From contig JAUSOF010000036.1 in the NCBI GenBank assembly GCA_030656145.1, forward strand, positions 1-64,000: DNA of 64,000 bases. Reading direction: 5' to 3'. Source of the DNA: Pseudomonas sp. Its GTDB lineage: Bacteria; Pseudomonadota; Gammaproteobacteria; Pseudomonadales; Pseudomonadaceae. Made by a program: the position numbers and the translations under genes. Within the stretch, counting starts at the first letter, position 1; every line of letters begins with the position of its first letter. Below the pieces are notes generated by a model, which saw only the letters and a list, made by a program, of their open reading frames with translations, searched no databases and had not been told where the DNA came from. Positions 1-10,794 of this stretch are shown here, in pieces.

Positions 1-48
1 GGACTCATAATCCGTTGGTTTCGGGTTCGAGTCCCGACGGGCCCACCA
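1..48 (+). tRNA. tRNA-Met (CAU), 3' part
   Basis: The window opens inside a tRNA. A CAT anticodon lies in the first ten bases, followed by a T-arm (GGTTCGAGTCC) and the acceptor end GGGCCCACCA with encoded CCA at 46-48. The sequence fits the 3' half of elongator tRNA-Met; the 5' half is outside the window. An intrinsic terminator follows at once. Confidence 0.85.
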
Positions 49-72
49 CGATACAATAGATCTGATGTATCT

Positions 73-103
73 AAAAAGACTTGCAGCGATGCAGGTCTTT
101 TTT
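73..103 (+). terminator. Intrinsic terminator after tRNA-Met
   Basis: A-rich left arm AAAAAGAC with TGCA, a GCGA-type loop, and a right arm ending in GTCTTTTTT. The stem plus T-run is a standard rho-independent terminator. It also argues against the long upstream start of the next gene, because that start would lie before this hairpin. Confidence 0.85.
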
Positions 104-178
104 GTTTTCGGACGCAGCAATCGCATTCGATGTCGGCTAAGCTTGGTTCTGTTCGTTGTGTTTGTAGAGATTTATCTC

Positions 179-670
179 ATGTCTGAACAATCCACCGCCA
201 AGATCACCATCTCAATCGCCACGCAAACGCTGTGCCTTGATATGGCCGGTCAGCAACAAGTCTACTCCATTTCTACCGCCGCCAATGGTGCAGGCGAGCG
301 CGAGAACAGCGGCTGTACCCCGCGTGGCTTGCACATGATCAGCGAAAAGTTTGGCGATGGTCTACCGATCAATAGCGTGTTTGTGGCGCGACAAGCGACT
401 GGCGAAATTTACAGTGACGAGCTTGCCACAGCATATCCGGCACGCGATTGGATTTTAACCCGTATTTTGTGGCTGACTGGCCTTGAAGCAGGTGTGAATC
501 AGGGTGAGGGCTGTGATAGCCATGACCGTTACATCTATATTCATGGCACACCAGACACTGAGCCGATGGGCGAACCACGTTCACATGGCTGTATCCGTAT
601 GCGCAATACTGACCTGCTGCAATTGTTTGAATCCGTTGACGTCGGTACGATTGTGCAGATCATTGAGTAG
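179..670 (+). CDS. L,D-transpeptidase (YkuD family)
   Basis: Small YkuD-type L,D-transpeptidase of 163 residues. These enzymes form 3-3 cross-links in peptidoglycan or attach proteins to it, using a cysteine nucleophile. The signature is present: H-G at 122-123 and S-H-G-C-I-R at 135-140, with Cys138 as nucleophile. I chose the ATG at 179. A longer reading from position 65 would start before the tRNA terminator hairpin. With this start there is no obvious signal peptide, which is odd for a wall enzyme. The longer form would add a hydrophobic stretch, so the true N-terminus is less certain than the family call. It stands alone between two tRNA transcription units. Confidence 0.85.
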   Translation: MSEQSTAKITISIATQTLCLDMAGQQQVYSISTAANGAGERENSGCTPRGLHMISEKFGDGLPINSVFVARQATGEIYSDELATAYPARDWILTRILWLTGLEAGVNQGEGCDSHDRYIYIHGTPDTEPMGEPRSHGCIRMRNTDLLQLFESVDVGTIVQIIE

Positions 671-790
671 TGGGCGAGTGGGGCAAATCTAAAGACTGGT
701 CTGATTTGCTGGGATTTTATGCAAAATCCGCTGTTTTTGTTTGGTTTTTATCCGAACGATTTAAAAGATCGTAAAAAACCGCAAAAAGGT

Positions 791-818
791 TTGACAGCGA
801 AAATAGTTTCTCTATAAT
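791..818 (+). promoter_or_regulatory. Sigma-70 promoter for the tRNA-Val/tRNA-Asp unit
   Basis: A perfect TTGACA at 791-796 and TATAAT at 813-818 are separated by 16 bp. The tRNA-Val gene begins 20 bp downstream. This is the strongest sigma-70-like promoter I noticed in the window, as expected for a stable RNA unit. Confidence 0.85.
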
Positions 819-838
819 GCACCCCACAGCGAGACATT

Positions 839-914
839 GGGTGGTTAGCTCAGTGGGTAGAGCAGCTGCCTTACAAGCAGCGGGTCAGCGGTTCGAGCCC
901 GTTACCACCCACCA
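839..914 (+). tRNA. tRNA-Val (UAC)
   Basis: Complete 76-nt cloverleaf: acceptor GGGTGGT pairs with ACCACCC, the D-arm carries GCTCAGTGGG, the anticodon is TAC in the loop CTTACAA, the T-arm is GGTTCGAGCC, and CCA is encoded. It is the first gene of a two-tRNA unit behind the promoter at 791-818. Confidence 0.95.
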
Positions 915-958
915 ATCCTCCTGTGATGTTGTACGATGATCGTGCAGCAGGTTGCGAT

Positions 959-1035
959 GCAGCGGTAGTTCAGTCGGTTAGAATACCGGCCTGTCACGCC
1001 GGGGGTCGCGGGTTCGAGTCCCGTCCGCTGCGCCA
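959..1035 (+). tRNA. tRNA-Asp (GUC)
   Basis: Complete 77-nt cloverleaf: acceptor GCAGCGG pairs with CCGCTGC, followed by GCCA. The anticodon is GTC in CTGTCAC and the T-arm is GGTTCGAGTCC. It lies 44 bp after tRNA-Val without an intervening terminator, so the two are probably co-transcribed. Confidence 0.95.
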
Positions 1036-1044
1036 TATATGAAG

Positions 1045-1075
1045 CCCTCAGGTAGTGATACCTGGGGGTTTTTTA
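1045..1075 (+). terminator. Intrinsic terminator of the tRNA-Val/Asp unit
   Basis: Stem CCCTCAGGTA with TACCTGGGGG (one G-T pair), loop GTGA, followed by a run of T. It ends the tRNA unit 10 bp after tRNA-Asp. Confidence 0.85.
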
Positions 1076-1121
1076 TTGTCCGCGACAAATTGTCATCTTG
1101 TATTCATCGGTCTCCTTTAGC

Positions 1122-1157
1122 TTGATTGGCAGAATGTTTTCTTAGCCAAAAGATCAA
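1122..1157 (+). promoter_or_regulatory. Stem-loop leader of the 28-codon gene
   Basis: TTGAT at 1122-1126 can pair with ATCAA at 1153-1157, and TTGGC at 1126-1130 with GCCAA at 1145-1149. This gives a two-part stem that ends just before the Shine-Dalgarno GGGAGGA (about 1159-1165). It could be a translational control element or simply a divided inverted repeat. Confidence 0.4.
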
Positions 1158-1173
1158 TCGGGAGGAACCGTAA

Positions 1174-1260
1174 ATGGATGACTATCAAGAAGAGCTGCTC
1201 GATTCTCGCGCCTTTGACCAGGACGATGCGGAGCCGGTTGAAGACGCCACCGAAATTTGA
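1174..1260 (+). CDS. Acidic 28-residue peptide
   Basis: Short reading frame MDDYQEELLDSRAFDQDD..., ending EDATEI. It is very acidic (Asp and Glu dominate) and has no hydrophobic segment, so it is probably cytosolic. A strong Shine-Dalgarno (GGGAGGA) sits 8 to 9 bases before the ATG, which is the main reason to believe it is translated. The frame ends convergently with the AraC-type gene on the other strand. I do not know a function. Confidence 0.6.
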   Translation: MDDYQEELLDSRAFDQDDAEPVEDATEI

Positions 1261-1283
1261 CTCACGCTGTCTGTAATAGGCCG

Positions 1284-2321
1284 TTAGCTGGCCTGGCGTT
1301 GGGTGCGGCGGAATTCGCCCGGAGTTTGCTGGTTCCAGCGTTTGAAGGCGCGCTGGAACGCCTCGGCTGAGGCGAAGCCGAGCAGGTAGGCGATTTCGCC
1401 GAAGGCCAGTTCGGTGTCGCGGATATAAGCCATGGCCAGGTCACGGCGGGTTTCGTTGAGAATGCTGCGGAATTGCGTGCCTTCCTCGGCCAGCTTGCGC
1501 CGCAGGGTCCAGCTAGGCAGTTGCAGGCGCGCGGCGACCTCTTGCAGGTCGGGTTCGCGGCCGTGCAGCAGCGGGCCGAGCATGCGGGTGATGCGCTCGC
1601 GCAGGCTGCGGGTGCGGGTCAGTTGCTCAAGTTCCTGTTCGCAGACTTCCACTAGATGATGCCAGGTGCTCGGGCAATGTTCGGGGTTGCGCAGGTTGAG
1701 CGTCGCTTGATGCAGCCTCAACTGGTTGTGCGCTGCAGCAAACTCGACGGGGCAGTCGAACAGCTCGCTGTGCTGCGCGGCGTAACCAGGCGCAGGGAAC
1801 TCGATGTGCACCTTTGCCACGCTCAGGCGCTGGTTGGCCACGCTGCCCAGCTGCTGGGCCCAACCGGCCAGTACCGAGTCGATGACGAAGCGGTTATAGG
1901 CGTTGTACGGGCTGATCGAGTAGAAACGCAGCCAGGCTCCCTGGGCGTCTTCGTGCAGGCTGGACTGGCCTCGGTAATTGGATGCATACAGTGGCTCGAA
2001 ACGAGTGAGTGCGCGTGCCGCCTCACGCACGGTGGGTGCTTGTGCCGCGCAGACGCCAGCCAGACCAGCCAGGCTGAGGCGGCTGAGGCGGCCCATCAGC
2101 AGGCCAAGGCCGGGTTCGCCAGTCAGTTGAATGGCCGCATGGCCCAGGCGCATGTAGCGTGGGATCGACAGGCGAGCCCGGGGTTCGCCCAGGCGCGCGG
2201 CGTCGAGGCCAAACTGCTCAAGCAGGGGCTGCGGATCCTGGCCTCGCTGGCGCACGGCATCGTCCAGGCTGTGGACGAAGCCAACCGAGAGGTCACCGAG
2301 GCGCACCCGTTGCGGTTTCAC
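1284..2321 (-). CDS. AraC-family transcriptional regulator (arabinose-binding-type N-domain)
   Basis: 345-residue regulator. The N-terminal ~200 residues look like the ligand-binding region of the OruR/ArgR-like AraC branch. The C-terminal ~80 residues contain the two helix-turn-helix motifs with the typical ending LAFGEIAYLLGFASAEAFQRAFKRW. The start is GTG at 2321, overlapping the TGA of the upstream gene on the same strand by four bases, so the two are translationally coupled. Targets are unknown; the nitrilase-like partner and the divergent fadH are candidates by position only. Confidence 0.85.
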   Translation of the reverse strand: MKPQRVRLGDLSVGFVHSLDDAVRQRGQDPQPLLEQFGLDAARLGEPRARLSIPRYMRLGHAAIQLTGEPGLGLLMGRLSRLSLAGLAGVCAAQAPTVREAARALTRFEPLYASNYRGQSSLHEDAQGAWLRFYSISPYNAYNRFVIDSVLAGWAQQLGSVANQRLSVAKVHIEFPAPGYAAQHSELFDCPVEFAAAHNQLRLHQATLNLRNPEHCPSTWHHLVEVCEQELEQLTRTRSLRERITRMLGPLLHGREPDLQEVAARLQLPSWTLRRKLAEEGTQFRSILNETRRDLAMAYIRDTELAFGEIAYLLGFASAEAFQRAFKRWNQQTPGEFRRTQRQAS

Positions 2322-3262
2322 TCGCTGCTTATCCAGACATTCAGCAGGTGGCTGCCCGGTGCCTGGTGAGCGTGTTCAGCTTCGTCAGGGATCAGCTGGA
2401 TGGCCCGCGAGGCGCCGCCAATTGGCCAGTCCAGTCGGCCGCGCAGAAACAACGCCGGGCTGCTCATGTCGCCGCCCACCAGGTGCACGCTGCTCTGCGG
2501 GTAGCCGGGTCGCCAGTCGCGCTCGACGCGGTACTGCAGGGCGCCAACGTTCAGGTGTTGTGCGGGAGTGGCGTCGGCTCGCCAGGGCCAGGGTTCGAGG
2601 TGCGGGCTACCCTGGATTGTGCCTTGTGGCGAAAATACCAGGCTGAGGTTGCGCAGCGGACCCTCGCCGCTGCGCAGTTGGCCGTCTTCCACGCGCGGCT
2701 CGGGGAGCAGGATGGAGCCGGCCAGCAGGGTGACCTGGTACTCGCGGGCCAATCCGCCGAACAGCTGCTGGTAATCCTCGGCCATCTGCTCGGCTTTCAT
2801 CCGCAGCAGGGCTTCGTCCAGGCGCTCGGCATCCAGGTTCAGCAGCAGTGCTTCGATAGCCAGCAGCGGGTTGCCGAGCAGCAGCCAGTCGCGCACTTCC
2901 CGACGGCTGCGAGCCTGATAGAACTCGACCTTCTCGCCGCGTGCCAGCAGCCAGGTGCCGATATGCTCAGGCAGCGCTACCAGGGTGTCGGGGCCGAGCA
3001 GGCCTGCGTTCCGGGCGTTATCCAGAGCAGCGGTGAGCTTCAGGCGCAAATGGCCCGGGCTCTGGTAATCCATGGGGTAGAGTTGCGGGCGGATTAACAG
3101 CAGGTTGCCGCGCGATTGCGCCAGGGCTGGCTCGCTGCTGATCACACTGCGCAGGTCGGAAAGGTAGTGGGCGGGCGGGCGCCGTTCGGCCCAGATCAGG
3201 AATGCCAGCAGGCAACCGCCGACGGCCAGTGAGACAAGAAGTATCGAGAGTTTTCGGGTCAT
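2318..3262 (-). CDS. Membrane-anchored nitrilase-superfamily-like protein lacking the catalytic Cys
   Basis: 314 residues starting at ATG 3262; the longer frame begins with a TTG and is less likely. Residues ~5-25 form one transmembrane or signal-anchor segment, then a soluble domain follows. The segment ALPEHIGTW and the later alternation of LLAGSIL and NLSLVFSPQG resemble carbon-nitrogen hydrolases. However, the protein has a single cysteine, in the membrane segment, and the usual C-Y-D nucleophile site reads G-G-D. It is therefore probably catalytically inactive or only distantly related. It is coupled to the AraC gene by a GTGA overlap. Confidence 0.6.
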   Translation of the reverse strand: MTRKLSILLVSLAVGGCLLAFLIWAERRPPAHYLSDLRSVISSEPALAQSRGNLLLIRPQLYPMDYQSPGHLRLKLTAALDNARNAGLLGPDTLVALPEHIGTWLLARGEKVEFYQARSRREVRDWLLLGNPLLAIEALLLNLDAERLDEALLRMKAEQMAEDYQQLFGGLAREYQVTLLAGSILLPEPRVEDGQLRSGEGPLRNLSLVFSPQGTIQGSPHLEPWPWRADATPAQHLNVGALQYRVERDWRPGYPQSSVHLVGGDMSSPALFLRGRLDWPIGGASRAIQLIPDEAEHAHQAPGSHLLNVWISSE

Positions 3263-3331
3263 GGCTACAGGGTAGGTCGATGAGTGCCAGCTTGCCAAGC
3301 GGTGGAGTTCACTTTGATCATCAAGTTGTAA

Positions 3332-5925
<2,594 letters not shown>

Positions 5926-6173
5926 CCAATTGCACCAAGCCCATCACAGTTTCGCTCTGTCGCCCGCGTGCCTGGGTTTGGCGGCGGAGCGACTGCCAAC
6001 CGAGTCACATTGCCGCTGCCGGCTTTTCCCCTAGACTTGCCTGAATAAAGGAATCGCGGTTCTATCGCTGGCTAGGCTCACCTGCAAGGCGTCTCGCCAC
6101 ACTACGGCGCACGGCTGTGAACAGGGCGCTTGCGCTGCAGCTGATTCCAACGTCTTGGCCTAGAGGGCACCCG

Positions 6174-7541
6174 ATGAGCATGCAGAACAAGCCGCAGATG
6201 GTTGAGGCCGTGATGTTCTTCAGTGAGCGCGGCGGCATCTGCAAGCAGATGTTCTTTACCGAGTTCGAGGCCTTGCTCGACGGCGTGGTCAATATGCCGG
6301 AATTCGCCGATCAGCAGATGCGCATTGCCTTTGTGGCAATCAATCCACGGTTATTGATCCGTTCGGCAGTGTTCTTCTATCTGGACTTTGACGAGAAAGG
6401 CGCACCGGATACGGGCTGGAATATACCCCTGCAGCACCTGTCCGAGCGTGCTGGCCGTGGCCCCGATCTCGGCGCCGGGCCGATTCGGCTAGCCTGTCGC
6501 AGTCAGTGCCCGGTGTCCTGGCACCAGATGCATCTGTGGGACCCGAGCCTTGCACCTGGGCACAATGATTTGGTGTTGCTGCGCGATGCGGCCAAGCGTA
6601 ACAACCTGGGCTTGCTGGTCGAGGATGACAGTACGCAGGCTTTAGCTCCCGAGCGTCTGCACATGGCATCGGAAGATCAGTGGTATGCGCCCGATGCGCC
6701 CGAAACGGCTGCGGCGGCAGCCGAGACGATGGATAAGGAACACCGCCTGAAGACTGCGCAGCTGATCAAACAGCAGCGGTTGCGCATCAGCAGCCTGAGT
6801 CAGCAGCATGAGGAGGAGGTGGCCAAGCTCAAGCTGGCCAGCGAACAGCAGAGCAAGAGTCTTCAGGCGCAGTCGAGCGAACTGCGTAAGGTGTTGCACC
6901 AACAACAGGAATTGAACGCCAGTCTCAAAGCGCAATTGGCCGCTCAGGCGCTTGGTATGCAGTCGTTTCGCGAGGAAATGACCGCGCAGATGCGCGAGTT
7001 GGAGCGTCACGCTCGAACCGAAAGCGAGATCCTGCGAGTCCAGTTCGAGAATGAGCTGCACGCCAAGATCGCCTCGGCAGTGGCCAACTACAAAGAGCAA
7101 GTCGCTATTCGCGATGTCGAACTGGCCTACCGCAATGAGCAGGACGCGCAGTTGCATGGGGAGGTCGCACGGCTCAAGCATGAGCGCGACGAGCTGGCTG
7201 GTCAGGGGGGCGAGCAGATTCTCGAGCGGTTGGCCGCGCTCGGTATGGTTTTTGTGGTCTATCACCCGGGTGCCGGGCACCTGACCATTGCCTTGCAGGA
7301 CATCGGCAGTTATCGAGCCAGTCCCATGGCCTATGCGGCAGCCAAGTGTTTCGTTTCCGAAGAGCAGTACCAGCAGTGGCTGGCGCATTATCAGCAACCG
7401 AGTTGCCAGGCAATGTTGCCAAGCGGTCAGCGCTGCGCCATCCCGATCGATCGGGTCGACACCCCGAGTCGCTTCAGTGTCGGTGATTCCAACTGCTGCG
7501 AACGGCACAAAGCCGCTAGCCGCTTGCGACCAGTCGGCTAA
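6174..7541 (+). CDS. Coiled-coil protein with C-terminal Cys/His cluster, function unknown
   Basis: 455 residues from ATG 6174, with AGAGGG seven bases upstream; the longer frame to 6117 has no ribosome-binding site. Residues 1-165 form a globular domain, ~186-345 a long Gln/Glu/Lys-rich coiled coil, and 350-455 a second globular domain. The end carries Cys411, Cys421, Cys441, Cys442 and His445, which could bind a metal. I recall relatives being labelled as chromosome-partitioning proteins, but no Walker motif is visible and I would not use that name. The next gene starts three bases after the stop. Confidence 0.7.
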   Translation: MSMQNKPQMVEAVMFFSERGGICKQMFFTEFEALLDGVVNMPEFADQQMRIAFVAINPRLLIRSAVFFYLDFDEKGAPDTGWNIPLQHLSERAGRGPDLGAGPIRLACRSQCPVSWHQMHLWDPSLAPGHNDLVLLRDAAKRNNLGLLVEDDSTQALAPERLHMASEDQWYAPDAPETAAAAAETMDKEHRLKTAQLIKQQRLRISSLSQQHEEEVAKLKLASEQQSKSLQAQSSELRKVLHQQQELNASLKAQLAAQALGMQSFREEMTAQMRELERHARTESEILRVQFENELHAKIASAVANYKEQVAIRDVELAYRNEQDAQLHGEVARLKHERDELAGQGGEQILERLAALGMVFVVYHPGAGHLTIALQDIGSYRASPMAYAAAKCFVSEEQYQQWLAHYQQPSCQAMLPSGQRCAIPIDRVDTPSRFSVGDSNCCERHKAASRLRPVG

Positions 7542-7544
7542 GCG

Positions 7545-8486
7545 TTGCCGCTCGTTGACCCCAATTGGGCGCCCAAGGCGCCGCTGCAGCCGTTGCGGCT
7601 GGAGTGGCTGGTGGCTGCCGAGGTCGAGCTGGCGGTGTTGCGTCTGGATCTGATCGATCCGCTGATCAGCGGCAACAAATGGTTCAAGTTGGCGCCCTAC
7701 CTGCAAGTGGCCTGCACGGCCGGCGCCGAGGGGCTAATCAGTCTCGGCGGTGCACATTCCAATCATCTGCATGCGCTGGCTGCCGCAGGCAAGCGCTTCG
7801 ATTTTGCCACCGTTGGTTTGCTCCGCGGCACGCCCCAGGACACGCCTACCGTGCGTGATCTACAGCGCTTTGGCATGCAGCTGCACTGGCTCGGCTATGG
7901 CGGTTATCGTGCCCGTCATCAGCCGGGTTTCTGGGCGCCGTGGCGTGAGCGCTACTGCAACCTGCATCCGGTGCCTGAAGGTGGCGGCGGTCTAATGGGA
8001 GCCATGGGCTGTAGCGGGCTGGTGAGGCAGGTGCAGGAGCAACTGAGTGTGCTCGGTTGGCCGGATTATCACGGCTGGTGGTTGGCGGCCGGAACCGGAA
8101 CGACGCTGGCTGGGTTGGTGCTGGGCGAAGCCGGCGCTCATCCGGTCTATGGCGCGGTGGCGGTGCCTGCTGATCATGGCGTGGCGCAAAACGTGCGGGA
8201 GATCCTTGGTGAGGCGCAGGTAGCCGATTGCGCCTATCAGTTGCTCGATGCCAGTCGCGGCGGCTTTGCCAGGGTCGATGCGGCGTTACTGGAGTTTCTC
8301 CTGGCCAGCGAAGCGGCCACTGGGCTGGCGTTGGAGCCGCTGTATACCGCCAAGGCGCTAATGGCGTTGCGCCAGCGCGTCGAGGCCGGTTACTTTGAGC
8401 GTGGCACTCGCCTGGTGTTCGTGCACACCGGCGGCCTGCAAGGACGTGCCGCAGCGTTGCGCCAGCATGCCGCGGAGCATCAATAG
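7545..8486 (+). CDS. PLP-dependent ACC deaminase / D-cysteine desulfhydrase-like enzyme
   Basis: 313 residues of the fold-type II PLP family. GNKWFKL near residue 43 holds the PLP lysine, followed by the substrate-loop motif GGAHSNHLHALA and a phosphate-binding AAGTGTTLAG. This matches the 1-aminocyclopropane-1-carboxylate deaminase / D-cysteine desulfhydrase group. True ACC deaminases and desulfhydrases cannot be told apart here by eye. The start is TTG, three bases after the previous stop, implying co-translation with the coiled-coil gene. Confidence 0.8.
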   Translation: MPLVDPNWAPKAPLQPLRLEWLVAAEVELAVLRLDLIDPLISGNKWFKLAPYLQVACTAGAEGLISLGGAHSNHLHALAAAGKRFDFATVGLLRGTPQDTPTVRDLQRFGMQLHWLGYGGYRARHQPGFWAPWRERYCNLHPVPEGGGGLMGAMGCSGLVRQVQEQLSVLGWPDYHGWWLAAGTGTTLAGLVLGEAGAHPVYGAVAVPADHGVAQNVREILGEAQVADCAYQLLDASRGGFARVDAALLEFLLASEAATGLALEPLYTAKALMALRQRVEAGYFERGTRLVFVHTGGLQGRAAALRQHAAEHQ

Positions 8487-8562
8487 TTGTGAATAAAAGG
8501 CTCGCAATGGCCTTCGCTATTTGCGCATCCTCCGAGTCTTAACCAGCGGAGCCTGGACAGTC

Positions 8563-9660
8563 ATGAGTGCCCCCCTGAACCCCGAACAGCTGCGCAGTTT
8601 TACGCCACTCAACGTACTGTCCGAACCGCAGTGGCGGGAGTTGCGCAGTCAGTTGGTGCCGCAGCCACTGCTGGCCGGACAGCTGCTCTTTCGCCACGAC
8701 GATCAGGTGAGACTGACCTATTACCTGCTCGCTGGAGAGTTGCTGCTGCAAGCAGCCGATGGCCGGCAGCAGCGCTTGATCGCCGGCACTGAGGCCAGTT
8801 GCCTTGCCGTGCCGCGCATGTGTGAAGCGCGTGCGGCGACTGATGTGAGTCTGTTGGCGGTGGACACGGCAACCCTTGAGCGCCTGCTGGCTTGGCGCCT
8901 GGCTTACCAGGATTTGCTCCTTGAACTTGGCCAGAGTCACGCCGATGTGGCGTGGCTGGAGCGTCTTCTGCAGAATCCTCTATTCGCCAAGGTACCGCCA
9001 AGCAATGTGCGCATCATGCTTGAGCGTCTGCAGCGCATCGAACTGGTAGCGGGTTCGACCCTGTTGCGTGAAGGCGAGTCTGGTGATTGCTGTTATTTTC
9101 TCGAAAGTGGCCGCGCCGAAGTGATTCGCGGCGCCGGTAGCGAGCATCAGGTATTGGCCGAGCTGGAGGTGGGCGCCTGTTTCGGTGAAGAGGCCTTGCT
9201 CGCCGATCGCCCGCGTAATGCCACGGTGACCTTGCTCGATGATGGGGTGGTATTGCGCCTCGACCGTCAGGACTTCCTCTCATTGCTCAAGGCGCCGGTG
9301 GTTGATGACGTTTCCCTGGGCGAGGCGGCGCGCCTGCTGGGGGCAGGCGCACAATGGCTGGACGTGCGACTGCAAGAGGAATACCAGCAAGCGCATGCCC
9401 TGGAGTCTCTGCATATGCCCTTGCAGCTCCTGCGCCTGAAGGCACGGCTGCTGGATAAGACGCGCACCTACCTGTGCTATTGCGACAGTGGCAAGCGCAG
9501 CGCCAGTGCAGTGTTCTTGCTCGCGCAACTGGGCTTCAGTGCCTTCGCTCTGCGCGATGGCGTAGATGGATTGCCGGCCGTGCAGCGCGATGCCTTGCTG
9601 TGCGAAAGCGGTTCGGGTTACCTGGCGCGTTCCGGCGGACGTACCGAGCGCAGCGGCTAG
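8563..9660 (+). CDS. Tandem cNMP-binding domains fused to a rhodanese domain
   Basis: 365 residues from ATG 8563. A first, degenerate cyclic nucleotide-binding fold spans ~15-115. A second spans ~137-242 and has a convincing phosphate-binding cassette (F208-G-E ... R218-N-A-T). A rhodanese-like domain spans ~255-340 with active loop C307-x-x-G-x-R-S, so sulfur or phosphate transfer chemistry is possible. No DNA-binding domain follows, unlike Crp/Vfr. It may therefore be an enzyme or signalling protein gated by a cyclic nucleotide. cyaB elsewhere in the window could supply cAMP, but that link is speculative. Confidence 0.8.
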   Translation: MSAPLNPEQLRSFTPLNVLSEPQWRELRSQLVPQPLLAGQLLFRHDDQVRLTYYLLAGELLLQAADGRQQRLIAGTEASCLAVPRMCEARAATDVSLLAVDTATLERLLAWRLAYQDLLLELGQSHADVAWLERLLQNPLFAKVPPSNVRIMLERLQRIELVAGSTLLREGESGDCCYFLESGRAEVIRGAGSEHQVLAELEVGACFGEEALLADRPRNATVTLLDDGVVLRLDRQDFLSLLKAPVVDDVSLGEAARLLGAGAQWLDVRLQEEYQQAHALESLHMPLQLLRLKARLLDKTRTYLCYCDSGKRSASAVFLLAQLGFSAFALRDGVDGLPAVQRDALLCESGSGYLARSGGRTERSG

Positions 9661-9692
9661 CATTCCTGGGTGCAGGCAAGCTGGACTGGCGG

Positions 9693-10652
9693 CTATGTGT
9701 CGGCGGCTTCAGGTAGTTGCGTCGGCCAGTCATCGCTGACCAAAAATACCCGTTCCACCTCCTGCCAGTCGTCCTGCCTGCTGGGTTGCAGCCTCACCAG
9801 CAACTGCGCCTTGGCCTGCGGCAGCAAGGTATGCAGCCAGGCTTGCAGTCTCTCGTCAGGCCACAGCTGGTGCTGGCCAATTCGAGCCGGCGCCAGCCAA
9901 GCTGCGCGCGGCAACGGTTGCCAGTAACCGTGGCTATTCTGTGCAACGAAAGCTGGCCAGTCACGCCGGTGCAGCCAGCGCCCAGTCAAATGCTGCGGGT
10001 TGGTGCCGGGAGGCCGCAGGCACGGTCTCGGCCAGGGATAGAACAGGTACCCGCCGAGCCAGAGCGCTGCCTGGGCGCTGGCCAAGTCAAGCTCAGCCAG
10101 CGCCGGGCGCGCTTCACCGCGTGCCGACATGGGCAGCTGATGCTGGCTGAGATGATCGAGCTTGATATCCAGGCGGTCGCGGCTGCCCGGGCCGATCCAG
10201 TGGGCGAGTTCGGCACCGCTGTGCTGCTGCGGGCCCAGGTAGAGCTTGATCGCCAGCTCCAGGTGGTGCACACCTTCCTCGTCGCGCAGCAGCAAGTCGA
10301 GTTCGCCCAGGGTCTGGCCGTTTTGGCGGATTGGCAGGTTGGCCGCCAGCAGTTCGATACCGGGGGCTGCGTGCAGGGCGAATTGCCAGAGGCGTTCGTA
10401 ATACAGGCCCAGACGCCGTACCGAACGCTGCGCCAGCCAGTCCTGCAAACTGCTTGGGTTCTGGTCGAGACGCAGCAGCCAGTCGGCCAGCAGGCCCGGC
10501 GCGCGGCTCCATTGGCTGGCGCTGAGCGGGTGGCGTTGCGGCCACGGCAGGCTGCTTAGCAGCGGAGGTGAAAGCAGCACCCAGGCCAAATCCCGCACCA
10601 CGGGTTGGTGCAGTTGCTGCTGCAGATCGGTAAGCGTCGGGAAAGGTGTCAT
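9693..10652 (-). CDS. DUF1853 protein, PD-(D/E)XK-like motif
   Basis: 319 residues from ATG 10652; the longer frame runs through the nadK promoter region. The core GELDLLLRDEEG...HHLELAIKLYL has the D...E-x-K spacing of PD-(D/E)XK nuclease-like folds (L-D-L-L-L then E-L-A-I-K). Function is unknown; a nuclease-like role is inference from the motif. It is divergent from nadK and convergent with the cNMP/rhodanese gene, 32 bp away. Confidence 0.8.
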   Translation of the reverse strand: MTPFPTLTDLQQQLHQPVVRDLAWVLLSPPLLSSLPWPQRHPLSASQWSRAPGLLADWLLRLDQNPSSLQDWLAQRSVRRLGLYYERLWQFALHAAPGIELLAANLPIRQNGQTLGELDLLLRDEEGVHHLELAIKLYLGPQQHSGAELAHWIGPGSRDRLDIKLDHLSQHQLPMSARGEARPALAELDLASAQAALWLGGYLFYPWPRPCLRPPGTNPQHLTGRWLHRRDWPAFVAQNSHGYWQPLPRAAWLAPARIGQHQLWPDERLQAWLHTLLPQAKAQLLVRLQPSRQDDWQEVERVFLVSDDWPTQLPEAADT

Positions 10653-10794
10653 CGTTCGAGCATAGCGCCAAATTCTGGTGCAGCAGGTCGTGGTCTTACG
10701 CGGCCTGGCTTGGCGCAAGTGTCGTGCGTTTGCTGCTGCCGCAAGCTTTCGCCCATAATCGATGCTCTCTAGATCCAGAGCCTGCGGGAGCACC

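Noticed and set aside
1..1100. tRNA genes as an integration site for a genomic island
   Set aside because: No integrase, no att-like repeat of a tRNA 3' end and no phage genes appear downstream.
2159..3097. 312-codon plus-strand frame opposite the AraC and nitrilase-like genes
   Set aside because: It crosses two coupled genes on the other strand, has no ribosome-binding site, and shows Ala/Gln/Arg shadow composition.
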